Below are positions 44,606 to 53,095 of a stretch of 64,000 bases of DNA, in pieces (position 1 is the first letter of the stretch; every line of letters starts with the position of its first letter). Source of the stretch: Aphanothece cf. minutissima CCALA 015. Lineage in GTDB: Bacteria > Cyanobacteriota > Cyanobacteriia > PCC-6307 > Cyanobiaceae. The stretch lies in NCBI GenBank assembly GCA_003003925.1, contig PVWP01000004.1, forward strand, positions 1 through 64,000. The letters run 5' to 3'. The notes below the pieces were generated by a model. That model was not told the origin of the DNA and did not search any database. It saw nothing but the letters and a program-made list of their open reading frames with translations. The translations under genes and the position numbers were made by a program.

Positions 44606-45502
44606 GTGATACGGAAGTCCACTGGTAAGGCCGACCGGATTGGACCGCCCCCCGGAGTCGGTGGTTCCACCCTGGCGCAGCGCATGGCGCGCTGGGGCCT
44701 GGTGATCGTGGTCGTCTACGGGCTGATCGCCCTGGCCACCCCGCTGCTGGTGCACGGGGGTCTGCTGAGCGATCCCAATGCGGGCCTGGAGAATCCGATC
44801 TACGCGCCGCCCTCCTTCGGCCACTGGTGCGGCACCGATCGCCTCGGCCGTGACGTCTGCGTGCGCACGCTCTCCGGCAGCAGCGTCGCCCTGCAGGTGG
44901 TGCTGAGCGCCCTGGTGCTGGCCCTGGCCATCGGCGTTCCCCTCGGGATGGTGAGCGGCTACCTCGGCGGCGGGGTCGACCGCCTGCTGGTGCTGGTGAT
45001 GGACACCCTCTACACCCTGCCGGTGCTGCTGCTCTCCGTCGTGCTCGCCTTCCTGCTGGGCCGGGGCCTGCCCAATGCCGCCGCCGCCCTCTGTGTGGTG
45101 TATGTGCCCCAGTACTTCCGGGTGGTGCGCAACCAGTCGGCCCAGGTGAAGGCGGAGCTGTTCATCGAGGCGGCCCGCTCCCTGGGGGCCGGCCCCGCCT
45201 GGATCCTGCGCCGCTACCTGTTCCGCAACGTGATCACCTCCGTGCCGGTGCTGCTTACCCTCAATGCCGCCGACGCGGTTCTGGTGCTCGGGGGTCTGGG
45301 GTTCCTCGGCCTCGGCCTGCCGGAGACGATCCCCGAGTGGGGCAGCGACCTGCAGCAGGCCCTGACCGCCCTGCCCACCGGCATCTGGTGGACCGCCCTG
45401 TTCCCGGGGCTGGCCATGTTCGTCCTGGTGCTCGGCCTGTCCTTCCTGGGCGAGGGTCTGGAGAACTGGCTGAGCGGCGTTCCGGCCGGTGCGCGCGACT
45501 GA
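44606..45502 (+). CDS. ABC transporter permease, DppC/OppC family
   Basis: A 298-aa inner-membrane permease of the peptide/nickel family. It has the DppC-type N-terminus (GTDRLGRDV), about six helices, and the EAA loop EAARSLGAGPAWILRRYLFRN that contacts the ATPase. No partner DppB, ATPase or binding protein is next to it, so the other subunits must be encoded elsewhere. Start is GTG 44606. Confidence 0.9.
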   Translation: MIRKSTGKADRIGPPPGVGGSTLAQRMARWGLVIVVVYGLIALATPLLVHGGLLSDPNAGLENPIYAPPSFGHWCGTDRLGRDVCVRTLSGSSVALQVVLSALVLALAIGVPLGMVSGYLGGGVDRLLVLVMDTLYTLPVLLLSVVLAFLLGRGLPNAAAALCVVYVPQYFRVVRNQSAQVKAELFIEAARSLGAGPAWILRRYLFRNVITSVPVLLTLNAADAVLVLGGLGFLGLGLPETIPEWGSDLQQALTALPTGIWWTALFPGLAMFVLVLGLSFLGEGLENWLSGVPAGARD

Positions 45503-45562
45503 ACGCCACCGGGCCGGCACCGAATGCCTGGGGTAGCGTTCCAGGGAAGCGTGGTTCCGGCG

Positions 45563-45841
45563 ATGCCCTGGTGGTTGGATCTGGCCCTGCTGGCCCTGGC
45601 CGTGGCCCTCTGGCAGAAGGCGGGCAACACGCCCGACGACGTCTGGAGTGTCTTCCAGAAGTTCCTGTCGTTCGTGGCGGTGGTGGTGGTGCTGCTCGGC
45701 GGCCGCCAGCTGCTGCTGGAGATCCTGGCGCTCGCGCTGACCTTCTGGCTGCCGAGCGCCTCCCGCTTCGACGGCGGCCCCCTCAACAGCGAAGTCGCAC
45801 GGTCCGGGGAAGCTCCTCGAGGATGGCGCCTTCGGGGCTGA
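45563..45841 (+). CDS. small membrane protein
   Basis: A 92-aa protein with two hydrophobic segments (about residues 4-16 and 32-60) separated by a short Gly/Asn/Asp loop, then a Ser/Arg-rich tail. No family recognised. Its last 59 bases overlap the convergent trmH gene. Start ATG 45563 is preferred to 45524. Confidence 0.6.
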   Translation: MPWWLDLALLALAVALWQKAGNTPDDVWSVFQKFLSFVAVVVVLLGGRQLLLEILALALTFWLPSASRFDGGPLNSEVARSGEAPRGWRLRG

Positions 45842-46493
45842 GGGCCGGGTAGGGGCGCCCCTCGCGCCGGCACCAGGCGGCCACCTCCGGGTAGGCCCAC
45901 TCGAACAGCAACCGGGCGTACTGCTCCGGCGGCAGCCCTTCGCCCCGGGTCGGCAGGCAGCCCTTCGCCTGCCGCTGCCGCAGCGCCTCGAACAGCAGGA
46001 TCGCGGTCGCCACCGACACGTTGAGCGACTGCACCATGCCCACCATGGGAATCACGATCGCCTGGTCGATCGCCGCGGCCGTCTCCTCGCTCAACCCCCA
46101 CTTCTCCGCCCCCAGCACGAAGGCCGTGGGCCCGGTGAAGTCGCAGTCGCGGTAGTCGACAGCCTGCGCCCCCAGGTGGGTGCCGTAGAGCCGGAAGCCG
46201 CCGGCCCTGAGCCGGGCGATGGCGTCGCCGCTGCACCCGTGCCGGTGCAGCGCCACCCACTTCTGGCTGCCCAGGGCCGTGCTGTTGAAGGTGGGCGTCC
46301 GCCCCGGGAGGCTGACGGCGTGGGCTTCGAGCACCCCCACCGCATCGCAGCTGCGCAGGATCGCCGAGAGGTTGTGGGGCTTGTCCACATGCTCCAGCAG
46401 CAGCGTCAGATCCCCCATGCGGCGATCGAGCACCGCGCGCAGGCGCTCGAAACGACGGGGCAGCAGCGGCATCGGTGCACAGCGGCGGACCAT
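45783..46493 (-). CDS. trmH: tRNA (guanosine-18-2'-O)-methyltransferase TrmH
   Basis: A 236-aa SpoU-family (SPOUT) methyltransferase with a trefoil-knot SAM site: motif 1 HNLSAILRSCDAVG, motif 2 FVLGAEKWGLS, motif 3 IPMVGMVQSLNVSVATAILLFE. It 2'-O-methylates G18 in the D loop of tRNAs. ATG 46493 overlaps the stop of the ATP-grasp gene (ATGA), so it is the last gene of a three-gene coupled unit. Confidence 0.93.
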   Translation of the reverse strand: MVRRCAPMPLLPRRFERLRAVLDRRMGDLTLLLEHVDKPHNLSAILRSCDAVGVLEAHAVSLPGRTPTFNSTALGSQKWVALHRHGCSGDAIARLRAGGFRLYGTHLGAQAVDYRDCDFTGPTAFVLGAEKWGLSEETAAAIDQAIVIPMVGMVQSLNVSVATAILLFEALRQRQAKGCLPTRGEGLPPEQYARLLFEWAYPEVAAWCRREGRPYPALSPEGAILEELPRTVRLRC

Positions 46494-47344
46494 CACTTCA
46501 GCACCTGCGCCGTCAGCAGCTCCGCCACCGCATCGCTGATCGGTGCCTCACCCGCGCCCTCGGTCCCGGTCTCGAAGACCGTGAACCCCGGCATGGCGTT
46601 CACCTCGAAGATCACCCAGCGCCCGTCCGGCGTCAGCCGCAGGTCGATGCCGGCCAGCCCCAGCCCCATCTGCCGGCAGGTGTGGCGGCAGCGCTGCGCC
46701 ACCTCCTCCGGCAGCGGCTGCGGCATCAGCCGCGGCGCCGCGCAGCCGGACGCCGGCAGGCGGTAGTCGACCGCCTCGCTCTCGATCCGGCAGCCGAAGA
46801 CCCGCTCCCCCACCACGTGGACCCGGTGGTCGACGCCCACGATCCGCCGCTGGAACTGGGTCGGACACCAGGACAGCAGCGCCAGCCGCGGGTCGTGCTC
46901 CCCGTCGAAGCGACGCACCCGGCTGCGGCTGCTGCCGACGGCCTTCACGATCACCTCCCCGTGCCGCTCGCGGAAGGCCAGGGCCTCTTCGGCCGAGGTG
47001 GTGACCAGGGTGGGCGGCACCTCCCAGCCCCAGCGCCGCAGCCAGCGCAGCTGGGCGGGCTTCGAGGCGCAGATCGCCGCCGCCGCGGGGCGGTTCAGGA
47101 CGAGGGCCGGTGTCAGATCCAGCCAGCTCTGCAGGGCATGTTCGGCCACGGGGTCGAGGCCCGCCGCCGCACCGGTGGGCCGCACCAGCACCGCGCTGAT
47201 CTCCGCCTGCCAGCGCCGCAGCTCCGCGGGCCGGAGTCCCGCGCTCCAGGGGCCGATCCGCGGCGCCACACCCCGGCGGCGCAGGGCCTCCGCCACCCCC
47301 TGCAGGACCGGATCGTTCACCGCCCCCAGCAACAGCACGCTCAT
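46493..47344 (-). CDS. ATP-grasp (RimK-like) ligase
   Basis: A 283-aa ATP-grasp enzyme: an N-terminal pre-grasp domain with NRPAAAAICASKPAQL...GWEVPPTL, an ATP-lid region with VIVKAVGSS, and the Mg-binding end IDLRLTPDGRWVIFEVNAMPGF. RimK-like enzymes join a carboxylate to an amine (for example glutamate to a protein). There is no adjacent peptide substrate. Coupled by ATGA overlaps to both neighbours. Substrate unknown. Confidence 0.85.
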   Translation of the reverse strand: MSVLLLGAVNDPVLQGVAEALRRRGVAPRIGPWSAGLRPAELRRWQAEISAVLVRPTGAAAGLDPVAEHALQSWLDLTPALVLNRPAAAAICASKPAQLRWLRRWGWEVPPTLVTTSAEEALAFRERHGEVIVKAVGSSRSRVRRFDGEHDPRLALLSWCPTQFQRRIVGVDHRVHVVGERVFGCRIESEAVDYRLPASGCAAPRLMPQPLPEEVAQRCRHTCRQMGLGLAGIDLRLTPDGRWVIFEVNAMPGFTVFETGTEGAGEAPISDAVAELLTAQVLK

Positions 47345-48009
47345 CCGGCCTCCAGCCGCTGCTCCAGCAGCCGATCGAGCGCGTCCAGTTCCGCCGCGCC
47401 CACCCTGTCCAGTCCCACCCGCGCCTGGACGAGCGCCCGTTCCGCTCCCTCGCCCTGGAAGTGGAAACTGGCCATCTCCTGCCCGGCCCCCGCGCCGAGC
47501 CGGCGCGCCCAGGCCGCCTCCTCGTCAGCCCCTGCACCGATCACCGTGTCGCCGACCATGGTCACGAGCCGGGTTCCGCCTGGATCGGGGCCCTGGTCCC
47601 GCACGGGAATGCCGCAGCCGGAGGCGTGGGCGGCCCAGTGGGACCAGCCCCAGTTGCGGCCACAGAGGCAGCCTGGACTGGGCCGATCGATCACCGGACA
47701 GCCCAGCCCCTCCAGCCAGGCCAGCAGGAAGGCGGTCATCTCGGCGGCAACGAACTGCCGTCGGGGGGGCTGGATCCAGGTGAGTTCCAGCGGATCCACC
47801 TGCACCAGCCGCGTCAGCACCGCGGTGATCGCGGCATCAGGCCGGTCCACCCCCTGACAGGCCCAGCGCCCTTCCCCTGTCTCCTCCACCACCAGATGCC
47901 ACCCCGGCTGGGAAAGGTCGCGCGGGGTCAGCAGAACGGCCTGGGGTGCCCAGGCCGCCTGCAGGCGGCGAGCGTCGCCGTCGTGCGCGCTCGCCAGGAT
48001 GACGCGCAG
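47341..48009 (-). CDS. ATP-grasp-associated protein (pre-grasp-like)
   Basis: A protein of about 222 aa if translation begins near CTG 48009, or 183 aa from GTG 47892. The start LRVILASAHDGDARRLQ looks genuine, but no ATG, GTG or TTG lies there. The middle, FLLAWLEGLGCPVIDRPSPG..., lines up with the pre-grasp domain of the next gene (QSWLDLTPALVLNRPAAA...). The ATP-binding grasp domain itself is missing. It may be a regulatory or substrate-binding partner. ATGA overlap with the ATP-grasp gene. Confidence 0.6.
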   Translation of the reverse strand: MRVILASAHDGDARRLQAAWAPQAVLLTPRDLSQPGWHLVVEETGEGRWACQGVDRPDAAITAVLTRLVQVDPLELTWIQPPRRQFVAAEMTAFLLAWLEGLGCPVIDRPSPGCLCGRNWGWSHWAAHASGCGIPVRDQGPDPGGTRLVTMVGDTVIGAGADEEAAWARRLGAGAGQEMASFHFQGEGAERALVQARVGLDRVGAAELDALDRLLEQRLEAG

Positions 48010-48014
48010 GCCCG

Positions 48015-48848
48015 TCAGGGTTCCGGGGAGAAGAAGGAATCGCCCCCGGCCGATTCGCCCGCGAGCGAATCGATGGTGCGGGCCATCAGGCTCAGACCGT
48101 CCTGGAGACGCGCCAGCGTGGCCCTCAGTTCAGGATCCGTTCCCGCACCGGCAATCGGCGGCACCGGCCCGGGCGGCACCGGTCCCGGCAGCACCTCCGG
48201 CAGGGACGGCAGGGGGCGTCCGGGGAAGGGAATCGGATTCGTGTTGTCGATCAGGGGCTTGAGGTCCCGCACCGGTGATGGCAGGCGGAACAGCGCACTG
48301 CCGGTGGCCGTGGGCAAGGCCACGATCAACTGGTCGAAGTCCCTGCCGTTGTTGTTGGCGACTGGCAGGGGTGGGGGCACGAAGGAGAAGTTGTTGGGCA
48401 GGAACGTGCCGCGGTGCTCAGGTGTCAGCAGCACATCGAAGGTCTGCCCTTGGAAGGTGCGGGTGGTGATCTCGATCTCCACGAAGCCGCGGAACTCCAC
48501 CGAGTCAGGCAGATTCGCCAACGTCACATCGGGTTGAAGAATCACCAGGGCGGTGTCCCTGCCTGGAACCCTCACGCTCAGGGTGAAGCGATTGGGATCG
48601 GCGGTTGGGGTGAGATCGCCGAAGGAATTGCCTCCCGTCACGTCGGTGGCCTGAACGGTCTGCGCCAGATTGAGGGCGGGCGTGGTGGCGTTGAAGGTCA
48701 GCAGGAACGTCAATGTCGTTGTTGACGTGTTCGCAATCGTCAGAAAGTAGCCCTGAAGGATTCCCCGTGCTGCCCCGGGGACGCGCACCAGAGGTGGGTT
48801 GGCCGGTGTGGTGGCCTTGAAGAGGAGCTCGAAAGTGGAAACAAGCAT
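48015..48848 (-). CDS. hypothetical protein, beta-rich
   Basis: A 277-aa protein with a beta-rich N-terminal two-thirds (Thr/Val/Phe strands), then a Pro-rich linker with repeated GPVPP, and a C-terminal helix ending in acidic and Phe/Ser residues. It lacks a signal peptide and matches no family I know. ATG 48848 starts the ordered part; longer frames exist. It lies 5 bases upstream of the ATP-grasp-associated gene. Confidence 0.6.
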   Translation of the reverse strand: MLVSTFELLFKATTPANPPLVRVPGAARGILQGYFLTIANTSTTTLTFLLTFNATTPALNLAQTVQATDVTGGNSFGDLTPTADPNRFTLSVRVPGRDTALVILQPDVTLANLPDSVEFRGFVEIEITTRTFQGQTFDVLLTPEHRGTFLPNNFSFVPPPLPVANNNGRDFDQLIVALPTATGSALFRLPSPVRDLKPLIDNTNPIPFPGRPLPSLPEVLPGPVPPGPVPPIAGAGTDPELRATLARLQDGLSLMARTIDSLAGESAGGDSFFSPEP

Positions 48849-49046
48849 GATCGTTGGATTCCAGACAGTGAGCTGACAACTGCCGTCTGCCGAACGTTGC
48901 CAGGAGTGGACAGATGCAATGTATGTCGTTGAACTCAGTCCCCCTGTCTTTGCCCGCAATCCTTACTGTGATTCGGGTGACATCAAGTTGCCTGATGAGT
49001 TCCATGGGTCCGTAGTCCGGATTCCACGGCGACTAGTCTGTGCTCC

Positions 49047-49454
49047 ATGCTTCGGCAAGCCGTGTCCTCCCATCCTTCAGAAGCCGCCACTCCCGCCGCG
49101 CCCCTTTCCTTCGACCAGCGCGTCTACGCGATGGTGGCCCTCATCCCCGCCGGGCAGCTGGCCACCTACGGCCAGGTCGCCGAGCTGATCGGGGCCTGGG
49201 GCTGCGCCCGCCAGGTGGGCTGGGCCCTGCGGCGCCTGCCCCTGCCCTCCGAGGTCCCCTGGCAGCGGGTGGTGAATGCCCAGGGGCGGATCGCCATGAG
49301 CCCCGGCCGCGAGGGCAGCGACTGGATGCAGCGGGAGCTGCTGCTGGCCGAGGGGATCGCCGTGGCCCCCGACGGTCGCCTGCCCCTGGCCCGGCACCGC
49401 TGGCATCCGCCCGCCGCGCTGCTGCCGGAGGCCGGGGACGCCTGGCCCCCCTGA
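49047..49454 (+). CDS. alkyltransferase-like protein (MGMT family, no active Cys)
   Basis: A 135-aa protein with the MGMT DNA-binding domain: IPAGQLATYGQVAELIG, the winged-helix GCARQVGWALRRLP, and PWQRVVN where O6-methylguanine methyltransferases have PCHRV. The acceptor Cys is replaced by Trp, the defining mark of alkyltransferase-like proteins, which bind O6-alkylguanine and hand it to nucleotide-excision repair instead of repairing it themselves. Upstream of rsmB. Confidence 0.9.
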   Translation: MLRQAVSSHPSEAATPAAPLSFDQRVYAMVALIPAGQLATYGQVAELIGAWGCARQVGWALRRLPLPSEVPWQRVVNAQGRIAMSPGREGSDWMQRELLLAEGIAVAPDGRLPLARHRWHPPAALLPEAGDAWPP

Positions 49455-49460
49455 GCCCCC

Positions 49461-50909
49461 GTGCCCACCCCTGCGGTCCTGTACAAAGGATTGATTCTTC
49501 CCGGGAGCCCGCCGATTCACGCCAGCGACGTCGTCCCCGGCCTGGCCTCCCGGCAGCTGGCCTGGCAGGTGCTGCAGGCGGTCGCGGCCGGGGCCTACGC
49601 CGACGCGGCCCTGGAGCGGGAGCTGGCCTCCCTGGCCCGCGGCGGCGGTGGCCTGTCGCCGGCCGACCGTGCCCTGGCCACCGAGATCGCCTACGGGGCC
49701 ATCCGCCAGCGGCTCCTGCTCGACGGTTGGATCGATGCCCTCGGCAAGGTGAGCGCCCAGCGTCAGCCCCCGGCCCTGCGCTGGCTGCTGCATGTGGGGC
49801 TCTACCAGCTGCTGTTCAGCGACCGGGTGCCGGCGGCGGCGGCGGTGAGCACCACGGTGGCCCTGGCCAAGCGCGCCGGCCTGGGCCGGCTGGCGCCGGT
49901 GGTGAACGGCCTGCTGCGCACCCTGCTGCGGCGGCGCGAGCGGCAGCCCGGCGGCGGAGCCTGCCTGGAGCCCTGGGACGGGCTGGCACTGCCGGCGGAC
50001 CCCGCCGCCGCCCTGGCCCTGCGCCGCTCCCTGCCGTCCTGGCTCAGCGCCGGGCTGCTCGACTGGCTGCCGCCGGAGCGGGCCGAGGCCTTCGCCCTGG
50101 CCTGCAACGCGGTGCCCCCTCTCGACCTGCGCGTCAATGCCCTGCGCACCAGCCGGGAGGCCCTGCTGGCGCGTTTCACCGACGCCGGCGTGGCCGCCCG
50201 CGCCCTGCCCGGGGCCCCCCATGGCCTCACCCTGCTGGAGCGGGTGGGGGACCCCCGCGAGCTGCCGGGCTACGGCGAGGGGCTCTGGTGCGTGCAGGAC
50301 CGCAGCGCCCAGGCCATCGCCCCCCTGCTCGACCCGAGGCCCGGCCAGCGGATCCTTGATGCCTGCGCCGCCCCGGGGGGCAAGAGCACCCACCTGGCCG
50401 AGCTGATCGGTGACCGGGGCGAGGTGTGGGCCCTGGATCGCTCCGAAGCCCGGCTGCGGCGCGTGGACCGCAACGCCGAGCGGCTGGGGCTCACCACGAT
50501 CCGTTCCCTGGCCGCCGACGCCACCGGCCTCGGGGAGCTGAAGCCCCACTGGCGGGGCCATTTCGAGCGGATCCTGCTGGATGCCCCCTGCTCGGGACTC
50601 GGCACCCTGGCCCGCCACCCCGATGCCCGCTGGCGGATCACCCCCGACGCCATCGACGGGCTGGTGATCCTGCAGCGTCAGTTGCTGGAGGCGATGCTGC
50701 CGCTGCTGGCCCCCGGTGGCCGGCTCCTCTATGCCACCTGCACGGTGGAACCGCGCGAGAACGGCGCCCTGATCGCCGCGTTGCTGGCGGCCCGTCCGGA
50801 CTGGACCCTGCTGGAGGAACGTCAGTGGTGGCCCACACCGGCCACGGCGGAGTGCGGCGGCGGCGACGGCTTCTACGCCGCCCTGCTGCGGGGGCCGGAC
50901 ACCGCCTAG
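49461..50909 (+). CDS. rsmB: 16S rRNA (cytosine-967-C5)-methyltransferase RsmB
   Basis: A 482-aa enzyme: N-terminal NusB-like RNA-binding domain (SRQLAWQVLQAV...) and a C-terminal Rossmann methyltransferase with DACAAPGGKSTHLAEL (SAM motif I), DAPCSGLGTL (motif IV, Cys) and the catalytic Cys in TCTVEPREN. GTG 49461 starts 6 bases after the ATL gene stop; a later start near residue 29 is possible. The end overlaps the convergent penicillin-binding protein gene through CTAG. Confidence 0.95.
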   Translation: MPTPAVLYKGLILPGSPPIHASDVVPGLASRQLAWQVLQAVAAGAYADAALERELASLARGGGGLSPADRALATEIAYGAIRQRLLLDGWIDALGKVSAQRQPPALRWLLHVGLYQLLFSDRVPAAAAVSTTVALAKRAGLGRLAPVVNGLLRTLLRRRERQPGGGACLEPWDGLALPADPAAALALRRSLPSWLSAGLLDWLPPERAEAFALACNAVPPLDLRVNALRTSREALLARFTDAGVAARALPGAPHGLTLLERVGDPRELPGYGEGLWCVQDRSAQAIAPLLDPRPGQRILDACAAPGGKSTHLAELIGDRGEVWALDRSEARLRRVDRNAERLGLTTIRSLAADATGLGELKPHWRGHFERILLDAPCSGLGTLARHPDARWRITPDAIDGLVILQRQLLEAMLPLLAPGGRLLYATCTVEPRENGALIAALLAARPDWTLLEERQWWPTPATAECGGGDGFYAALLRGPDTA

Positions 50910-53095
50910 GGCGGTGGCGGCGGGGCGGCGACGGGCGGCGGTGGCGGCAGGGGGGCGGCGGGTTCCGGCGGTGGGGGCGGGGGAATGGCCGCATCGCGGG
51001 AGCGGGGGGCGGCGACGGGATTGTTCGGGGGTGCCGTCTGGGTCGGATCGGCCTGGGAGGGCGGCTGCTCGGTGGGGGGCTCCCGGTCGGGGGGGGTGAT
51101 GCGGCTGGGCTCCTGATCCGGCGCCTGCCAGCTCGGGGTTTCGCGGCTGCCGCTGTCCTGGGGCCGGGCATCGCGCTCGGTGGTCCGCTTGCCCGGCACC
51201 GGTTTGAAGGTACCGGTGAGTGTCGGCTTGGGGGGGAACGCCTTCACCGGCATCCCCTTGGTGACCGGTTCCATGAAGGTCCGCCAGGCGTAGGTGGCCA
51301 GCACGCTGGTGGTGCCCGTCTCCCGGTTGTTGTCGTACCCCAGCCAGACCCCGGTGGTGAGCTGGGGGATGGAGCCGATGAACCAGAGGTCCCGACCCCC
51401 CTCGGAGGTGCCCGTCTTGCCGGCCACCGCCCGGTCGGCCAGGGCGGCGCCGCCGCCGGTGCCGCCCCGCACCACCTGCTGCAGCATCCAGACCATCGCA
51501 TCGGCGATGTCGCTGCTCACCGCCCGGGTGCCGCGGGGGCCGTTGGCCCGGCGAGACCACAGCAGTTCCCCCTCCGGCCCGTAGATCTCCTCGAAGGCCA
51601 GCGGCTGGATGTACACGCCACGGTTCACCAGCGCCGCATAGGCGGCGGTCATGTCGAGCACCGTCTGCTCGTTGGCCCCGATCGCCATCGACAGGTAGCG
51701 GCCCAGTTCCCGGTGGATGCCGAGGCTCTTGGCGGTGGCGATCACCGGGTCGTAGCCCAGTTTCTGCAGCAGCCCCACCGCCACGATGTTGAGGGAGTTC
51801 TGCAGGGCCGTGGCCAGGCTCACGCGGCCCATGTAGCGGTTGCCGAAGTTCTTGGGGCAGTAGCTGCCGAAGCAGCGGGCCGAATCCAGCACCGTGTCCT
51901 CCGGCTTCATCCCCAGCTTGAGGGCCGTCAGGTAGACGAACAGCTTGAAGGTGGAGCCCGGGGAACGCAGCGCCTGGGAGGCCCGGTTGAACTGGGTCTT
52001 CTCCCAGTCCTTGCCGCCCACCATCGCCCGCACCAGCCCGGTGCCGGGTTCCATGGCCACCAGGGCCCCCTCCATGCTGCCGGTGGCGTAGGAGTCGATC
52101 GTTTTCTGGGCCTCCGCCTGCCAGGCCGCATTCAGGCCGCTGCGGATCGTCAGCCCGCCCACCTCCAGCTGCTCCTTGCTGAGCACCTTGGGCAGTTCCT
52201 GCTCCAGCCAGCTGGTGTACCAGGGAGCCGGGTTGAAGAAGAACTTCGGTTCCGCCGGCTTCAGCGCCAGGGGGGCGGCGTCGGCCCGCTGCAGCTGTTC
52301 ATCGTCGATGAAGCCCGCCTCCCGCATGCGCTGCAGCACGATCGAGCGCCGCCGCAGCGCCACCTCCGGATTCACCAGCGGCGAATACACCGAAGGGGCC
52401 GGCGGCAGGCCGGCGATCAGGGCGGCCTCCGGCAGGGTGAGCTGGTCGGGACGCTTGGAGAAGTAGATCCAGGCCGCATCGGAGACCCCGTAGGCGCTGG
52501 AGCCCAGGTACACGTAGTTGAGGTACTGCTCGAGGATCTGGTCCTTGCTCAGCTGGCGCTCGATCTTTCCGGCCAGGGCCGCTTCCTTGAGCTTCCGCAT
52601 GATCGTGCGGTCCTGGCTCAGGAACACGGTGCGCGCCAGCTGCTGGGTGATCGTGCTGGCGCCCTCCTCCACGGCCCCCTGCTGGACGTTGCGCAGCACG
52701 GCGCGGCTGATGCCGAACAGGTCGATGCCGTCGTGCTGGTAGAAGCGCCGGTCCTCGGCGGCCACGAAGGCGCGCTGGATCAGCAGCGGCATCTTGCCGG
52801 CGGGCAGTTTCTCCCGGGTGGCCGGCCCCTTCTTGAGCACCACCTGGCCGTCGGAGGAGAGGATCGTGATCGTCCCCGGCCGGTTGAAGCTGGTGATGCG
52901 GGCCGCATCGGGCAGCATCCCGTCGAGGGCGCGCACCACGGTCGTCTGCCCCAGGGCAACGAGCCCGCCCACGGCGGTGGCCGCGACGGCCGGGGCGAGC
53001 AGGCGCCAGCCGGAGCGTCGGGATGGGCGGCTGGGCGGAGGCTCACCGGGCTGCCGCGGGCCGGTGGTGGCCGTGGACAGGCCCACCCTGGTCAT
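50906..53095 (-). CDS. class A penicillin-binding protein (PBP1-type)
   Basis: A 729-aa bifunctional peptidoglycan synthase. N-terminal membrane anchor, then a GT51 glycosyltransferase domain with EDRRFYQHDGID, and a transpeptidase with STFK (catalytic Ser), SLN and KTGTSEG motifs. The C-terminal 100 residues are a Pro/Pro-Ala-rich tail, longer and less ordered than in most relatives. It overlaps chlG by ATGA, an odd coupling of cell-wall and chlorophyll genes. Acts at the cytoplasmic membrane. Confidence 0.95.
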   Translation of the reverse strand: MTRVGLSTATTGPRQPGEPPPSRPSRRSGWRLLAPAVAATAVGGLVALGQTTVVRALDGMLPDAARITSFNRPGTITILSSDGQVVLKKGPATREKLPAGKMPLLIQRAFVAAEDRRFYQHDGIDLFGISRAVLRNVQQGAVEEGASTITQQLARTVFLSQDRTIMRKLKEAALAGKIERQLSKDQILEQYLNYVYLGSSAYGVSDAAWIYFSKRPDQLTLPEAALIAGLPPAPSVYSPLVNPEVALRRRSIVLQRMREAGFIDDEQLQRADAAPLALKPAEPKFFFNPAPWYTSWLEQELPKVLSKEQLEVGGLTIRSGLNAAWQAEAQKTIDSYATGSMEGALVAMEPGTGLVRAMVGGKDWEKTQFNRASQALRSPGSTFKLFVYLTALKLGMKPEDTVLDSARCFGSYCPKNFGNRYMGRVSLATALQNSLNIVAVGLLQKLGYDPVIATAKSLGIHRELGRYLSMAIGANEQTVLDMTAAYAALVNRGVYIQPLAFEEIYGPEGELLWSRRANGPRGTRAVSSDIADAMVWMLQQVVRGGTGGGAALADRAVAGKTGTSEGGRDLWFIGSIPQLTTGVWLGYDNNRETGTTSVLATYAWRTFMEPVTKGMPVKAFPPKPTLTGTFKPVPGKRTTERDARPQDSGSRETPSWQAPDQEPSRITPPDREPPTEQPPSQADPTQTAPPNNPVAAPRSRDAAIPPPPPPEPAAPLPPPPPVAAPPPPP

